This document shows positions 26,198-34,692 of a DNA stretch of 64,000 nucleotides, piece by piece. The stretch covers positions 62,001 to 126,000 of the forward strand of contig JAFDXN010000054.1 in NCBI GenBank assembly GCA_018267915.1. Direction: 5' to 3'. The notes under the pieces were generated by a model, which saw nothing but the letters and a program-made list of their open reading frames with translations, was not told the origin of the DNA and searched no databases. A program made the position numbers and the translations under genes. Position 1 is the first letter of the stretch; each line of letters opens with the position of its first letter. Source of the stretch: Bacteroidota bacterium. GTDB lineage: Bacteria; Bacteroidota; Bacteroidia; Chitinophagales; Chitinophagaceae.

Positions 26198-26220
26198 AGC
26201 AGCGCTAAGATAGCGCTTGC

Positions 26221-26652
26221 TTATTTATTGTTCATCACGTTGGGCACTGGCACATTGATAGGGTCGCCAGTGCGGTCGGGTGGGTAGAGCTTCATATAGT
26301 TGGGATAGTTCTGCTGTGGCTGCAGGTCGAGGCTGAGGCCGTCAAGCACTTTTATCCGGGACTTGCGCAGGTCCACTTTTTCCAGGAAGAGTGGGGTGGT
26401 GGGTGAGAATTCCCACTTGTTGTGCGACCAATAGACGAAGCCCTGCTTATTGGCATCGTAGAACATATAGTAGTCGGGGAAGTAAACGTGCGCGCGCTCT
26501 TTATTACCATGCGCGGTGTACCAGTCGGGCATGGCCTGGGGCATAGGCATGACCTTAGTTTTACTTTTGCTATGATGTTTCTTCTTGTGTTGTCCGTAGC
26601 TGGTGCTAAAGGTAAGTGTGCAGATGGCAAGTATCCATGTGAGTGCTTTCAT
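26221..26652 (-). CDS. Small secreted protein of unknown function
   Basis: The 143-aa product has a signal peptide (MKALTWILAICTLTFSTSYGQ), a short basic stretch (HKKKHHSKSKTK) and a mature part with aromatic residues (VYFPDYYMFYDANKQGFVYW, KWEFSPTTPLFLEKVDL). No family is recognised. The start at 26652 gives a clean signal peptide; an upstream ATG at 26673 adds seven residues. It lies 23 bases before the queuosine-precursor transporter gene and may share its transcript. Confidence 0.7.
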   Translation of the reverse strand: MKALTWILAICTLTFSTSYGQHKKKHHSKSKTKVMPMPQAMPDWYTAHGNKERAHVYFPDYYMFYDANKQGFVYWSHNKWEFSPTTPLFLEKVDLRKSRIKVLDGLSLDLQPQQNYPNYMKLYPPDRTGDPINVPVPNVMNNK

Positions 26653-26721
26653 AAGTCCTTGTTTGCGAGGCAAGTTACAATATCATGCCAGTGCAAGAGA
26701 TGACTGAAGTCAGCTCTTTTG

Positions 26722-27204
26722 CTACTCATCATTGAGAATAAACATCTGGGTATAATAGATGGTCCCGTTTTTATCCTGAGATATGCCGATGCCTGTGAGG
26801 TTGTAGTCGCCCTCGATGTTCTTCCTGTGCCCGGCACTCTTCAGCCATAGCTGCACCACTTTCTCAGCGCTTAACTGACCGTAAGCTACATTTTCGCCCA
26901 CGGCGTGGTAAGGTTTCAGCTTGCGGTTGATAATTGCAACACGATCTTCGAAGCCATCGTGCCCAAAACTCACTTTGTGTTTCGCCATGTCTTTGCTATG
27001 ATCGATCGCCTCCTCAGTAATGATGGGTGCTAACTTCAATGGTGGTTTGCCTATTTCTTCGCGATGCTGGTTGACATAGTAGAGGATATCTTTCTCCATG
27101 TCTTGTTGTGATACATCCTGTGCACGTAGTGCAAAAGGGATGGCACAAAATATCGCCATACCCATTAAATAAATAAATTGGGAAAATCGTGGTCTGCTCC
27201 TCAT
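26722..27204 (-). CDS. Secreted CAP (SCP/PR1) domain protein
   Basis: The 160-aa product has a signal peptide (FIYLMGMAIFCAIPFALRAQ) and one CAP domain: AIDHSKDMAKHKVSFGHDGF, VGENVAYGQL, WLKSAGHRKNI and GIGISQDKNGTIYYTQMF. The His, Glu and second His that line the CAP cavity are present. Bacterial CAP proteins are extracytoplasmic; their activity is generally unknown. The start at 27204 is preferred because a longer frame from 27285 would bury the signal peptide. Confidence 0.87.
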   Translation of the reverse strand: MRSRPRFSQFIYLMGMAIFCAIPFALRAQDVSQQDMEKDILYYVNQHREEIGKPPLKLAPIITEEAIDHSKDMAKHKVSFGHDGFEDRVAIINRKLKPYHAVGENVAYGQLSAEKVVQLWLKSAGHRKNIEGDYNLTGIGISQDKNGTIYYTQMFILNDE

Positions 27205-27325
27205 TGTTCTGTTCCTTCTTCCGTTTATATACTGCAATATACTATGCTTAATGCTAAGAGCATCATAAAACAGGAGGTATGGCATAGTTTTTTAAAATAG
27301 TGCATTGGAAACAAAAGCAGGGATT

Positions 27326-27574
27326 ATGTTACAGAAAGCATGGGAATATTTGATAGATACAATGAAGATATGCTGTCGTTACTTCTTCAATTGGGACGAA
27401 TATATAATTCAACAGGTACTGGTCAGTATTTTACTGGTATTGCTTTATTGTAAGTCGGCATCGGCTGCGATAGTAAGCGGGATACTTTATATAGGTGCCA
27501 ATTTGAAAGATCTGTTTATGCATATGCGGGACCAGCAGACTGCAATGCGGATGCAATTAAAGCACAGGCAATAA
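27326..27574 (+). CDS. Small membrane protein, unknown
   Basis: The 82-aa product has a hydrophobic central segment (QQVLVSILLVLLYC, then SAAIVSGILYIGANL) flanked by charged ends. No family is recognised. Its stop is one base from the ATG of the DUF4468 gene, which supports it being translated as part of a short operon. It could still be a chance frame. Confidence 0.45.
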   Translation: MLQKAWEYLIDTMKICCRYFFNWDEYIIQQVLVSILLVLLYCKSASAAIVSGILYIGANLKDLFMHMRDQQTAMRMQLKHRQ

Positions 27575-27575
27575 A

Positions 27576-28154
27576 ATGCAGCCTTATATGAGGACAGTAC
27601 TCGTATTATTAAGTCTCTGCCTTGCATGGTGTTGTCCGGCCCAAGGCACTTACAATGATTCTCTATTAGGCAAGCCGGTCTGGAAAGTGAAAGCGCTGCC
27701 ACTGGACGGGTCGGACATCGTATATAGCGGCCACGAATCACTTAGCTTTCCGCGTGACCTGCTTTTCAAAAACGCGTTAGATTGGTACAATGTTAACTAC
27801 AAAACTGTCGATACGAAGCTTACGGTTGAAAATAAGGAAACCGGCACCGTCTCAGGCACGGGCATCATCCATTTTAAGCAGGCTGCCGTAGCCAACGGAC
27901 CGGAAAATATATTTTTCAGTTTCACTATTCAGTTAACAAATACCGGATACGATTACCGGATCTATGGCATATACAGTATGCTTAATGGTGAAAAAATATG
28001 GTATTCCGACATGTACCGTGAAGAGACCGCACCATCGCCAGAAGTAAAGCCACATTGGACACACCGCTATCGGTATGAAGTTATTTCCAACATGGATGAA
28101 TTCATGCAACTGGCTATAAATCAATTAAAAGCCAGTATGGCCAACAGCAAGTGA
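27576..28154 (+). CDS. Secreted DUF4468-like protein
   Basis: The 192-aa product has a signal peptide (MRTVLVLLSLCLAWCCPAQG) and a domain resembling DUF4468, with the characteristic FKNALDWYNVNYKTVDTKL, VSGTGIIHFKQ and FFSFTIQLTNTGYDYRIYG stretches. DUF4468 proteins are common in Bacteroidota and probably have a TBP-like fold; no function is known. The internal methionine at residue 5 may be the true start. Confidence 0.75.
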   Translation: MQPYMRTVLVLLSLCLAWCCPAQGTYNDSLLGKPVWKVKALPLDGSDIVYSGHESLSFPRDLLFKNALDWYNVNYKTVDTKLTVENKETGTVSGTGIIHFKQAAVANGPENIFFSFTIQLTNTGYDYRIYGIYSMLNGEKIWYSDMYREETAPSPEVKPHWTHRYRYEVISNMDEFMQLAINQLKASMANSK

Positions 28155-28208
28155 CCAGTTATGGCATGATTTTTTAGGGCACGTTCGTATGAACTAAAAC
28201 ATGCTGCT

Positions 28209-28649
28209 ATGCTGAATATACTGATGATAAGCGATAATGCCAGGCACGCCGAAGCTGACATCCAAATGTTAAAAGACAGGGGAATGCATGTCTACACTTG
28301 TCTCGATTACGGTATAGCCGCTGAAGTAGTTAATGAGGTTAGACCTGATGTAATATTTATCAACCCCGAGCAGCCCGGAAAGGAGGCTACGGAGTTGTAT
28401 CATACGCTGCTGGATAATGTAACGTTCGCGACAATACCGGTAGTATACGTGCTGGTAGAAGATGACGTATACCTTGTAGACCGTAAGCGCACGGCGAGCC
28501 GGGAAAGAAGAAACTTAATAGCTGATAATGCGGTAGATGCCATAAGACTTTCGTTGAGCAATCCGACCACCAAAGTGCGCCCGGTTTACATTCACAATTA
28601 TCACAAAGTGCAACAGCTCGGTGGCAACAATTTTGCAGCGAGAGCATAA
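28209..28649 (+). CDS. Degenerate response-regulator receiver domain protein
   Basis: The 146-aa product resembles a CheY-like receiver: ILMISDNARHAEADIQML at the N-terminus, a VRPDVIFINPEQPGKEA segment where the phosphorylated Asp would stand, and FATIPVVYVLVEDD for beta-4. The acceptor position reads Asn (VIFIN), only one acidic residue of the first pocket is left, and no clear switch lysine follows. It is therefore probably a pseudo-receiver that does not take a phosphate. No output domain is attached, and no kinase gene is nearby. Confidence 0.65.
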   Translation: MLNILMISDNARHAEADIQMLKDRGMHVYTCLDYGIAAEVVNEVRPDVIFINPEQPGKEATELYHTLLDNVTFATIPVVYVLVEDDVYLVDRKRTASRERRNLIADNAVDAIRLSLSNPTTKVRPVYIHNYHKVQQLGGNNFAARA

Positions 28650-28660
28650 AGCTTAAGATC

Positions 28661-28969
28661 ATGAAAAGAATGAAAATTGCAATCGTTACCCTGCTACTGG
28701 CTTTTGGCACATTGATAGCAAACGCGCAGGGTCGCCATTACGGATGGCACAGGGGTTATGACCGTGGCTATCACCGTGGCTACTATCGTCACGATTATCC
28801 TCGTGAACATTATTATCGCGCTCCCCGTTATCATTATTATCATCGTGATTACTATCGGGGCTACAGGGGATATTATCGCCCTCATTACTACTACCATCGC
28901 CGTTATTACAGGCCATATCATCATGGTGTGGATGTTAGAGTTAATATCCCCTTGCCACATCACCACTAG
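28661..28969 (+). CDS. Small secreted Tyr/His/Arg-rich protein
   Basis: The 102-aa product has a signal peptide (MKIAIVTLLLAFGTLIANAQ) and a mature part made almost wholly of Tyr, His, Arg and Gly in YRGY, YHRD and YYRP-like repeats. It ends PLPHHH. Such sequences may bind metals or polyanions, but this is inference from composition. It begins 11 bases after the pseudo-receiver gene. A second Tyr-rich secreted protein follows at 29047. Confidence 0.7.
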   Translation: MKRMKIAIVTLLLAFGTLIANAQGRHYGWHRGYDRGYHRGYYRHDYPREHYYRAPRYHYYHRDYYRGYRGYYRPHYYYHRRYYRPYHHGVDVRVNIPLPHHH

Positions 28970-29046
28970 GCTTTTAGATAAGTTTTGGCGTTTATACCGC
29001 GAGTTTGGCACTGAAATTGCATTTGTAAAGTCAAACAGATGGATTT

Positions 29047-29421
29047 ATGAAAGCTAAGCTTCTTTTGACAGCCTTAATGATCACCCTGGTGACATTATCC
29101 GTGAGTAACAGTGCAAATGCACATCCCTGGCGATATAGGGGAGGCTGGTATCGCCCTCATGCTTCAGTATTAGTACCGCCCATTCCTGTGCCTGTGCCAC
29201 GTATCGTGGTTAGTCCGGGTTATTATGGTTCCGGTTATTGCGCTCCTGCTTACGAAGGTTCTTATTACAACGGCTATTATGGTAATCGTTATCGTGACAG
29301 GGCTTATTATGGGCGTGGCGAATGCAGGGAACCCCGCTATCGCGGATATGCCTATGACAATGGATACCACAACGGTTACCGTAACTATGGCCCGCGCAAT
29401 AGTTACCACTACCGCCGATAA
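29047..29421 (+). CDS. Small secreted Tyr/Gly/Arg-rich protein
   Basis: The 124-aa product has a signal peptide (LLLTALMITLVTLSVSNSANA), a proline/valine stretch (VLVPPIPVPVPRIVV) and a Tyr/Gly/Arg-rich tail (YYNGYYGNRYRDRAYYG, NGYHNGYRNYG). It has two cysteines (GYCAP, GECRE). It resembles the 28661 protein in composition rather than in alignable sequence. A strong terminator follows at 29448-29480. Confidence 0.7.
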   Translation: MKAKLLLTALMITLVTLSVSNSANAHPWRYRGGWYRPHASVLVPPIPVPVPRIVVSPGYYGSGYCAPAYEGSYYNGYYGNRYRDRAYYGRGECREPRYRGYAYDNGYHNGYRNYGPRNSYHYRR

Positions 29422-29447
29422 ATTTTGTGTGTGCTTTAAATGACAAG

Positions 29448-29480
29448 AAAGGTCCGCAGTTAATCACTGCGGCCTTTTTT
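29448..29480 (+). terminator. Intrinsic terminator
   Basis: AAAGG-CCGCAGT pairs with ACTGCGG-CCTTT around a short loop and is followed by T6. It closes the transcript of the two Tyr-rich genes. Confidence 0.85.
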
Positions 29481-29595
29481 GTAAGGCAAACAACACCGCC
29501 AAAAACTGCCCTTAACATTTTGTTGTATAAAGACAGCCGTTTTTGCAAACTGACGGTTAACAGGCTACAAATGCGCTGTTAATCGAGGCCAAAAA

Positions 29596-29627
29596 TTTCG
29601 CTAAAGGAGTCCGCCGTTCCATCTTTG
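29596..29627 (+). promoter_or_regulatory. Candidate promoter for the 31-aa frame
   Basis: TTTC (29596-29599) and CATCTTTG (29620-29627), 20 bases apart, each differ by one base from the Bacteroidota TTTG and TAnnTTTG boxes. The ATG at 29649 follows. Confidence 0.3.
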
Positions 29628-29648
29628 TGCCAACAAAAAGCAAACGCC

Positions 29649-29744
29649 ATGTTCTCAAGAAGAAATAAGACAAAAACTATTATCCTGATGATCTCAGGTG
29701 TTATAGCTACTATTCCTGTCTGCATCATCCTTTTCGGCGCATAG
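29649..29744 (+). CDS. Possible 31-aa single-helix membrane peptide
   Basis: This short frame encodes MFSRRNKTK followed by one hydrophobic helix (TIILMISGVIATIPVCIILF) and a stop. A positive N-terminus before a helix is the typical layout of bacterial membrane micropeptides, and a weak promoter candidate precedes it. It is the only coding candidate in the 360-base gap between 29421 and 29781. No conservation test was possible, so it remains tentative. Confidence 0.35.
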   Translation: MFSRRNKTKTIILMISGVIATIPVCIILFGA

Positions 29745-29780
29745 CCATGATCTGTACAGTAATTGCTTTATTTTTGAAAA

Positions 29781-30287
29781 ATGAAAGCTTTACTGGCCGC
29801 ATTGCTGCTGTTTTGCGCAGCGTACGCTCCTTGCAGCGCACAAAAGCAGGATTCCTTCAAAATTTATTACCCCCAAGCCGATGCCCAAGTGGAGATCAAT
29901 AAAGCTATTGCGCGTGCCGCAAAAGAGCACAAGCATGTTTTTCTACAAATAGGGGGTAACTGGTGTAAATGGTGCAAATATTTCAATAACCTCGTTACAG
30001 GCAACGATACGCTCAGCGAGCTTTTGAATAACAACTACCTCGTGGTCCACGTCAATTATAGTCCTGAAAACCGTAATGATAGAGTATTGGCCAAGTTGGG
30101 CTACCCTCAGCGTTTTGGCTTTCCCGTGTTCGTGATATTAGACGCCAAGGGCAATAGGTTGCATACACAAAACAGCGCTTACCTGGAAGAGGGGCAGGGA
30201 CACAGCCCTAAAAAAGTAGCTGAATTTTTGCAACAATGGTCGCCCGCGGCGCTGGACCCCTCGAATTACAAAGACGGTAAACGCTAG
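29781..30287 (+). CDS. Secreted thioredoxin-like protein
   Basis: The 168-aa product has a signal peptide (MKALLAALLLFCAAYAPCSAQ) and a thioredoxin fold of the Thioredoxin_7/DUF255-like type: HVFLQIGGNWCKWCKYFNNLV with the redox pair CKWC, and the cis-proline loop RFGFPVFVILDAKG. It is probably a periplasmic disulfide reductase or chaperone. A TATTTTTG box lies only five bases before the ATG, which would make the message nearly leaderless. Confidence 0.85.
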   Translation: MKALLAALLLFCAAYAPCSAQKQDSFKIYYPQADAQVEINKAIARAAKEHKHVFLQIGGNWCKWCKYFNNLVTGNDTLSELLNNNYLVVHVNYSPENRNDRVLAKLGYPQRFGFPVFVILDAKGNRLHTQNSAYLEEGQGHSPKKVAEFLQQWSPAALDPSNYKDGKR

Positions 30288-30297
30288 TTAACGGTCT

Positions 30298-30579
30298 TTA
30301 GGCGATACCTTTACATACCGGATGTAACATGCTGCTGAATAGATGCATATCAACGGGGCGCCATTTTCGCTCCAGTGAAGGCGGGTAAGTTTTCAGACAT
30401 TCTTTTGGCCTTATGGGTCTTTGCGAGAAACCTCCTCCGCAGTTGGGGCAAACATTGTGCAAGACCTGATCAACACATTGTGTACAGAAGGTACATTCGA
30501 AAGTACAGATCATAGCGTCCTCGCTATTGACGGGAAGCGATTTACCGCAATGTTCGCAGACAGGACGCATTTCGAGCAT
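30298..30579 (-). CDS. DUF1272 zinc-ribbon protein
   Basis: The 93-aa product matches DUF1272: MLEMRPVCEHCGKSLP, DAMICTFECTFCTQCVD and VCPNCGGGFSQRPIRP. The ordered CxxC pairs probably bind zinc. The family has no defined role. It lies 22 bases downstream of the LpxR-like gene on the same strand. Confidence 0.88.
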   Translation of the reverse strand: MLEMRPVCEHCGKSLPVNSEDAMICTFECTFCTQCVDQVLHNVCPNCGGGFSQRPIRPKECLKTYPPSLERKWRPVDMHLFSSMLHPVCKGIA

Positions 30580-30601
30580 AACATAAAGTTATGATTTATT
30601 G

Positions 30602-31564
30602 TCATAACCTTGTGCCTATGCTGAAGCCGCCCCACCAGTGTGTAAGTCCCGTCTGAAAGATCTTGCTTTGATACGCATAATAATACTGCAGATAAATCCC
30701 TTTGTAAGTTAGCACTGCCCCTGCACGATTATCAAATACCACGCGTGACAACTGTGAACTGCTAATAATGTAAGGCGACGCATGGTCGAACATACCACCC
30801 TGTAGTGTGGCGTCATATGCTATCCCACTTATCGAAGGCGCTTCGAAAAGATAAATGTGAAATGCCTTGTGATCATGATCGGCCTGCAGAGGGCTATTGA
30901 AGTATCCCACCATCATTTCCAGTCCCAGGTTGATTTTATCGCTTAAAGTACCTACTCGAGCGCCTGCGTTGGCATCTAGCTCAAATAAGTGGCCTTCATT
31001 AAAGAGCTTATGTTCATACTGTGCCTCGTAGTTGAGCACTATGTCGTTTCGGATCTGGTTTTTCCAACCACCTGGTAATAAGTTGCCCAAGGCCTTGTGA
31101 ATCGACATTTGCATCTCTTTCGCGCCCGATGCCGGCCCTATGACGCCGAGAGTCAGACTTGTGTACAGTCTTTGTCCGTTTTCCGGTTGCCCGCTTGTTG
31201 AGAAGGTGCGCAGCATCAGCACACCTGCATAAGGATGGTTGTTATACAGTATTTGTTCGTCGCCTATGCTGCGTGGTGTGTATCCTTCATGTTCTATCAT
31301 CACACCATAGCGATTGTCGGCATCCCGAAGATGTATCGTTAACCAAGCCAGTGGATTGTACCGTAACGTTGGGCTCACTACTTCCATGCTTATGCCCTGC
31401 GTATAGTATTCGTCGGTGGCGGTAAAGAAATCATTGTCGTAAGCCAGCCGGTAGTAGCGGCTAGGCTCAATGTTCTGATACGTGCGATAATTATCCATCG
31501 CCTGGCCTGTTGCGAAGAGCGGCAGCACAACGAATGCCGCTGCACAAATGCTTCTGAAAGTCAT
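30602..31564 (-). CDS. LpxR-like lipid A 3'-O-deacylase (DUF2219)
   Basis: The 320-aa product is an outer-membrane beta-barrel of the LpxR family, which removes the 3'-acyloxyacyl chain from lipid A. After a signal peptide (ICAAAFVVLPLFATGQA) come the family stretches YDNDFFTATDEYYTQGI, with the Asn-Asp pair, IEHEGYTPRSIG, NNHPYAGVLMLR and LGVIGPASGAKEMQ followed by the catalytic-region histidine (SIHKALG). The barrel ends GFSIGTRL. The match is by pattern. Bacteroidota homologues have not all been shown to act on lipid A. Confidence 0.82.
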   Translation of the reverse strand: MTFRSICAAAFVVLPLFATGQAMDNYRTYQNIEPSRYYRLAYDNDFFTATDEYYTQGISMEVVSPTLRYNPLAWLTIHLRDADNRYGVMIEHEGYTPRSIGDEQILYNNHPYAGVLMLRTFSTSGQPENGQRLYTSLTLGVIGPASGAKEMQMSIHKALGNLLPGGWKNQIRNDIVLNYEAQYEHKLFNEGHLFELDANAGARVGTLSDKINLGLEMMVGYFNSPLQADHDHKAFHIYLFEAPSISGIAYDATLQGGMFDHASPYIISSSQLSRVVFDNRAGAVLTYKGIYLQYYYAYQSKIFQTGLTHWWGGFSIGTRL

Positions 31565-31643
31565 ACCCTATATACGTAGCATATGCCTTAAAAGTTTAGT
31601 GCCAGTACGAAGAAGATTTAGCGAAAATTGGCGTTGACAAGAT

Positions 31644-33068
31644 CTAGTTGCTGTTGGTTTTCAATTCCAGCAAAGCAACATTCTCTATGTGATGTGTATG
31701 AGGGAACATATCTACCGGCTGAAGTCGCGTAACACTGTATGCTTCTGCAAGCAATTGCAAGTCGCGCGCCTGTGTGGCAGGGTTGCAGCTAACATATACT
31801 ACCCTGGGTGCCCGCATTTTCAGTAATTGCTGAACCAGTTTTTCGTGCATACCCGCCCTTGGCGGATCGGTGATTACGACATCGGGCCGTCCGTGCTCAG
31901 CAAAAAACTCGTCGGTGCATATTGCTGCAACGTCGCCGGCATAAAACCTGCAATGTTCCAGGCCATTCATCGCAGCATTTTCGTAAGCATCTTTCACCGC
32001 GTCTTCTACTACCTCGATACCAATTACTTTCTTCGCGCCTTCAGAGCAATAAATGCCGATACTACCCGTGCCGCAATAAAGGTCATAAACCGTCTCGTTG
32101 CCTGTAAGCCCTGCAAACTCTTTAGTTACGTTGTAGAGCGTCTCTGCCTGGTATGAGTTGGTCTGAAAAAATGATTTTGGAGATATTTTGTATCTGTACT
32201 TACCCAGCTTTTCTTCGATATAGCCCTTGCCGTAGTAGCAACGTACCTCAAGGTCGTGCAGACTATCGTTTACTTTGGGGTTAATAGTGTAGTGCAGAGT
32301 AGTGATGCCCGGCACATGTGCCAGTATATGGTCAAGAAGCTCTGTCCGCTCCTTCTCGTTTTCTTTCTGTATCACGATGTTTACGAGTATCTCCCCCGTA
32401 GTCGATATGCGAAGCACTACATTACGGAGCCAGCCCTCTTGCGTACGGTAGTCGTAATAGGTTAGCTTCCGGCTTTCCGCATATTCCCTAAGCACCTTTA
32501 ACAGCAGGTTGGTAGGCTCGGTTTGCAAGTAGCAGGTGTGGATGGGCACCACCTTATCAAACAAGCCCGGCGCATGAAAACCAAGGGCCGGTTCGGGAGT
32601 AAATACGGCGTCGCCCGCAGCTTGTATCTCTTCCTGCGTGCGGTATTTGTGATTACTGAAAGTAAACTCCAACTTGTTGCGATAATATTTTTCATAGGGG
32701 CTGCCCAATATGGGCTGTACTTCCGGTAGCGGTACATGTCCTATGCGCTGCAACTGATCGGCTACCTGTTGCTGCTTGTAGGCAAGTTGCTGAGGGTAGG
32801 GGAGCATTTGCCATTTGCAACCGCCGCAGATACCAAAATGCCGGCAGAACGGCGTAACTCTGAGAGGAGAGGGATCGACCAACTCTATTACCTTACCTTC
32901 GGCCCAGCTTTTCTTCTCTTTTACAATGCGAACATTCACTACATCGCCCGGTACTGCATTTTCCACAAATAATACCTTACCATCCTCAAGGTGCGCTACA
33001 CTCTTGCCTTCTGCCGCATATGCATCAATTTTAATATTATAAACAGGCTGCTTTTTCTTGCGTGACAA
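31644..33068 (-). CDS. rlmD: 23S rRNA (uracil-5)-methyltransferase, RlmD/RumA type
   Basis: The 474-aa enzyme has an N-terminal TRAM domain, an iron-sulfur cluster motif (PFCRHFGICGGCKW with Cys75, Cys81 and Cys84), and a methyltransferase domain with DLYCGTGSIGIY, ITDPPRAGMHEK and the catalytic cysteine in VVYVSCNPATQARDL. This is the TrmA/RlmC/RlmD family. Length and cluster favour RlmD, which makes m5U1939 in E. coli, but the exact uridine is not certain. It is divergent from the TlpA-like gene. Confidence 0.88.
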   Translation of the reverse strand: MSRKKKQPVYNIKIDAYAAEGKSVAHLEDGKVLFVENAVPGDVVNVRIVKEKKSWAEGKVIELVDPSPLRVTPFCRHFGICGGCKWQMLPYPQQLAYKQQQVADQLQRIGHVPLPEVQPILGSPYEKYYRNKLEFTFSNHKYRTQEEIQAAGDAVFTPEPALGFHAPGLFDKVVPIHTCYLQTEPTNLLLKVLREYAESRKLTYYDYRTQEGWLRNVVLRISTTGEILVNIVIQKENEKERTELLDHILAHVPGITTLHYTINPKVNDSLHDLEVRCYYGKGYIEEKLGKYRYKISPKSFFQTNSYQAETLYNVTKEFAGLTGNETVYDLYCGTGSIGIYCSEGAKKVIGIEVVEDAVKDAYENAAMNGLEHCRFYAGDVAAICTDEFFAEHGRPDVVITDPPRAGMHEKLVQQLLKMRAPRVVYVSCNPATQARDLQLLAEAYSVTRLQPVDMFPHTHHIENVALLELKTNSN

Positions 33069-33097
33069 TATTTTGTTATAAAAGGATTAAGAAAACG

Positions 33098-33105
33098 CAA
33101 AAATA
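33098..33105 (-). promoter_or_regulatory. Candidate -7 element (TATTTTTG) for rlmD
   Basis: The exact TAnnTTTG match lies 30 bases upstream of the rlmD start on the minus strand. No good -33 box was found. Confidence 0.35.
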
Positions 33106-33114
33106 CCCGATAAT

Positions 33115-33147
33115 ATTGGGTAACATTCCTTTTAACACTTATTTTTG
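33115..33147 (+). promoter_or_regulatory. Candidate promoter for the TlpA-like gene
   Basis: ATTG (33115-33118) and an exact TATTTTTG (33140-33147) are 21 bases apart, matching Bacteroidota spacing with one mismatch in the -33 box. The ATG is 72 bases downstream. Confidence 0.45.
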
Positions 33148-33218
33148 TTTTTTTACCAAACAGTTGTGGAATGCAGGCTGTCTTTAAGGGCCTGTACTAA
33201 TTTATCTTCTTAGTAATT

Positions 33219-34655
33219 ATGAAGCGTTTTACTCTTTTTGCCTTATTGCTGCTTATGGGCTTATCGCAGCATTCATTCGCACGTGACGGATATCATATCA
33301 AACTGAAGTTTACCGATATGAAAGACTCACTGGTGTACCTGGCCCACTATTACGGTAAACCCCTGCCTACCATCTACAAGGCCGATTCAGCAAAACTCAA
33401 TAGCAAAGGTGAGGCAATACTGGACAGTAAAGAGAAAACCCTTGGTGGCATCTACATCATCCTGTTGAACGACAAGAAAACTTACTTTGAGTTTTTGCTC
33501 GACAATGGCAATGAAATGACCATTACAGCTACGGCATCCAAATTACCTGAGGGCCTGAAGTTTGAAGGTTCACCCGAGAATACACACTTCCAGGAATATG
33601 TAACCTTTCTTAAAGATTTCGGCACGCGCCAGCAAAAACTGGTAGACGGCTACAAGGCCGCGAAAACCAAGGCTGACAGCACAGAATACCGTGAGAAGAT
33701 CGGCAAGGGTTCCAAAGAGCTAATCAAGTTCCGCCAGAATTATGCCGCTAAGTATCCCGGCACCTTGCTGTCCGCTATCTTTAATGCGCTGGAGGTACCG
33801 GAAGTTCCCGAAGGCACTCATTACCTGCCTGACGGTAAGGTGGATTCCAACTTCTCATACAACTATTATAAAACCCACTATTGGGACCATTTTAACTTCC
33901 AGGATGATCGCCTTGTGCAAACACCGATATATGATGGCAAACTCGACGAGTACTTTAACAAAGTGGTATTGCCATGGCCCGATAGCGTAGAGCATGAAGC
34001 TGATGTGCTGCTTGCAAAAGCACGTGGCACCAAGGATGTATTCAAATACACGCTTTGGTGGCTAACACACAATGTGGAGAATAGCAAGATCATGGGCATG
34101 GATGCCGTATTTGTGTACCTGGTGGAGAATTACTACATGAAGGGGGACGCTACATGGCTGGATAATGATGCCCTTTCGAAATATTATGATCGCGCCTCTA
34201 AAATAGCGCCGAATGTGATAGGCAACGTAGCCCCTGATGTAAACCTGCCCGATGCGAAAGGCACCGTACAAAGTATGTACAACGTAAAGGGCAAATATAC
34301 GCTTCTGGTGTTCTGGTCGCCCGACTGCGGTCACTGCCAACATGAGATGCCTGTGCTCGACTCGCTGTACAAAGCTGTGCTAAAAAATAAAGGCGTAAAA
34401 GTGTATGCTGTGAACGTGGACAACGAAGACACTAAATGGAGCGACTTCATAAAGAAGAACAAGCTCGAAGAGTGGACCAACGTATGGGATAAGGACCACA
34501 ATTCTGATTTCAGGTCTAAATATGACGTTTACAGCACACCAACTATATACCTCCTCGATGAAAAGAAGATCATTCGCGGCAAGCGTCTCGATCACAGCAA
34601 CATCATGTCGGTCATAGAGATCCTTGAGAAGAAGGACAAGACCACCAAACGATAG
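33219..34655 (+). CDS. TlpA-family thiol-disulfide oxidoreductase with N-terminal DUF4369/DUF5106-like domains
   Basis: The 478-aa product has a signal peptide (FTLFALLLLMGLSQHSFA), a beta-rich N-terminal domain like DUF4369 (about 25-110), a helical middle like DUF5106 (about 120-310), and a C-terminal thioredoxin domain (about 340-470) with NVAPDVNLPDAKG and FWSPDCGHCQHEMP. The redox pair is CGHC, and the cis-proline segment is YSTPTIYLLDEK. It should act in the periplasm on disulfides of envelope proteins. It is followed 37 bases later by a periplasmic parvulin. Confidence 0.88.
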   Translation: MKRFTLFALLLLMGLSQHSFARDGYHIKLKFTDMKDSLVYLAHYYGKPLPTIYKADSAKLNSKGEAILDSKEKTLGGIYIILLNDKKTYFEFLLDNGNEMTITATASKLPEGLKFEGSPENTHFQEYVTFLKDFGTRQQKLVDGYKAAKTKADSTEYREKIGKGSKELIKFRQNYAAKYPGTLLSAIFNALEVPEVPEGTHYLPDGKVDSNFSYNYYKTHYWDHFNFQDDRLVQTPIYDGKLDEYFNKVVLPWPDSVEHEADVLLAKARGTKDVFKYTLWWLTHNVENSKIMGMDAVFVYLVENYYMKGDATWLDNDALSKYYDRASKIAPNVIGNVAPDVNLPDAKGTVQSMYNVKGKYTLLVFWSPDCGHCQHEMPVLDSLYKAVLKNKGVKVYAVNVDNEDTKWSDFIKKNKLEEWTNVWDKDHNSDFRSKYDVYSTPTIYLLDEKKIIRGKRLDHSNIMSVIEILEKKDKTTKR

Positions 34656-34692
34656 TAAATAAATACGTAAAAAAAACAAATTGACCATTACA

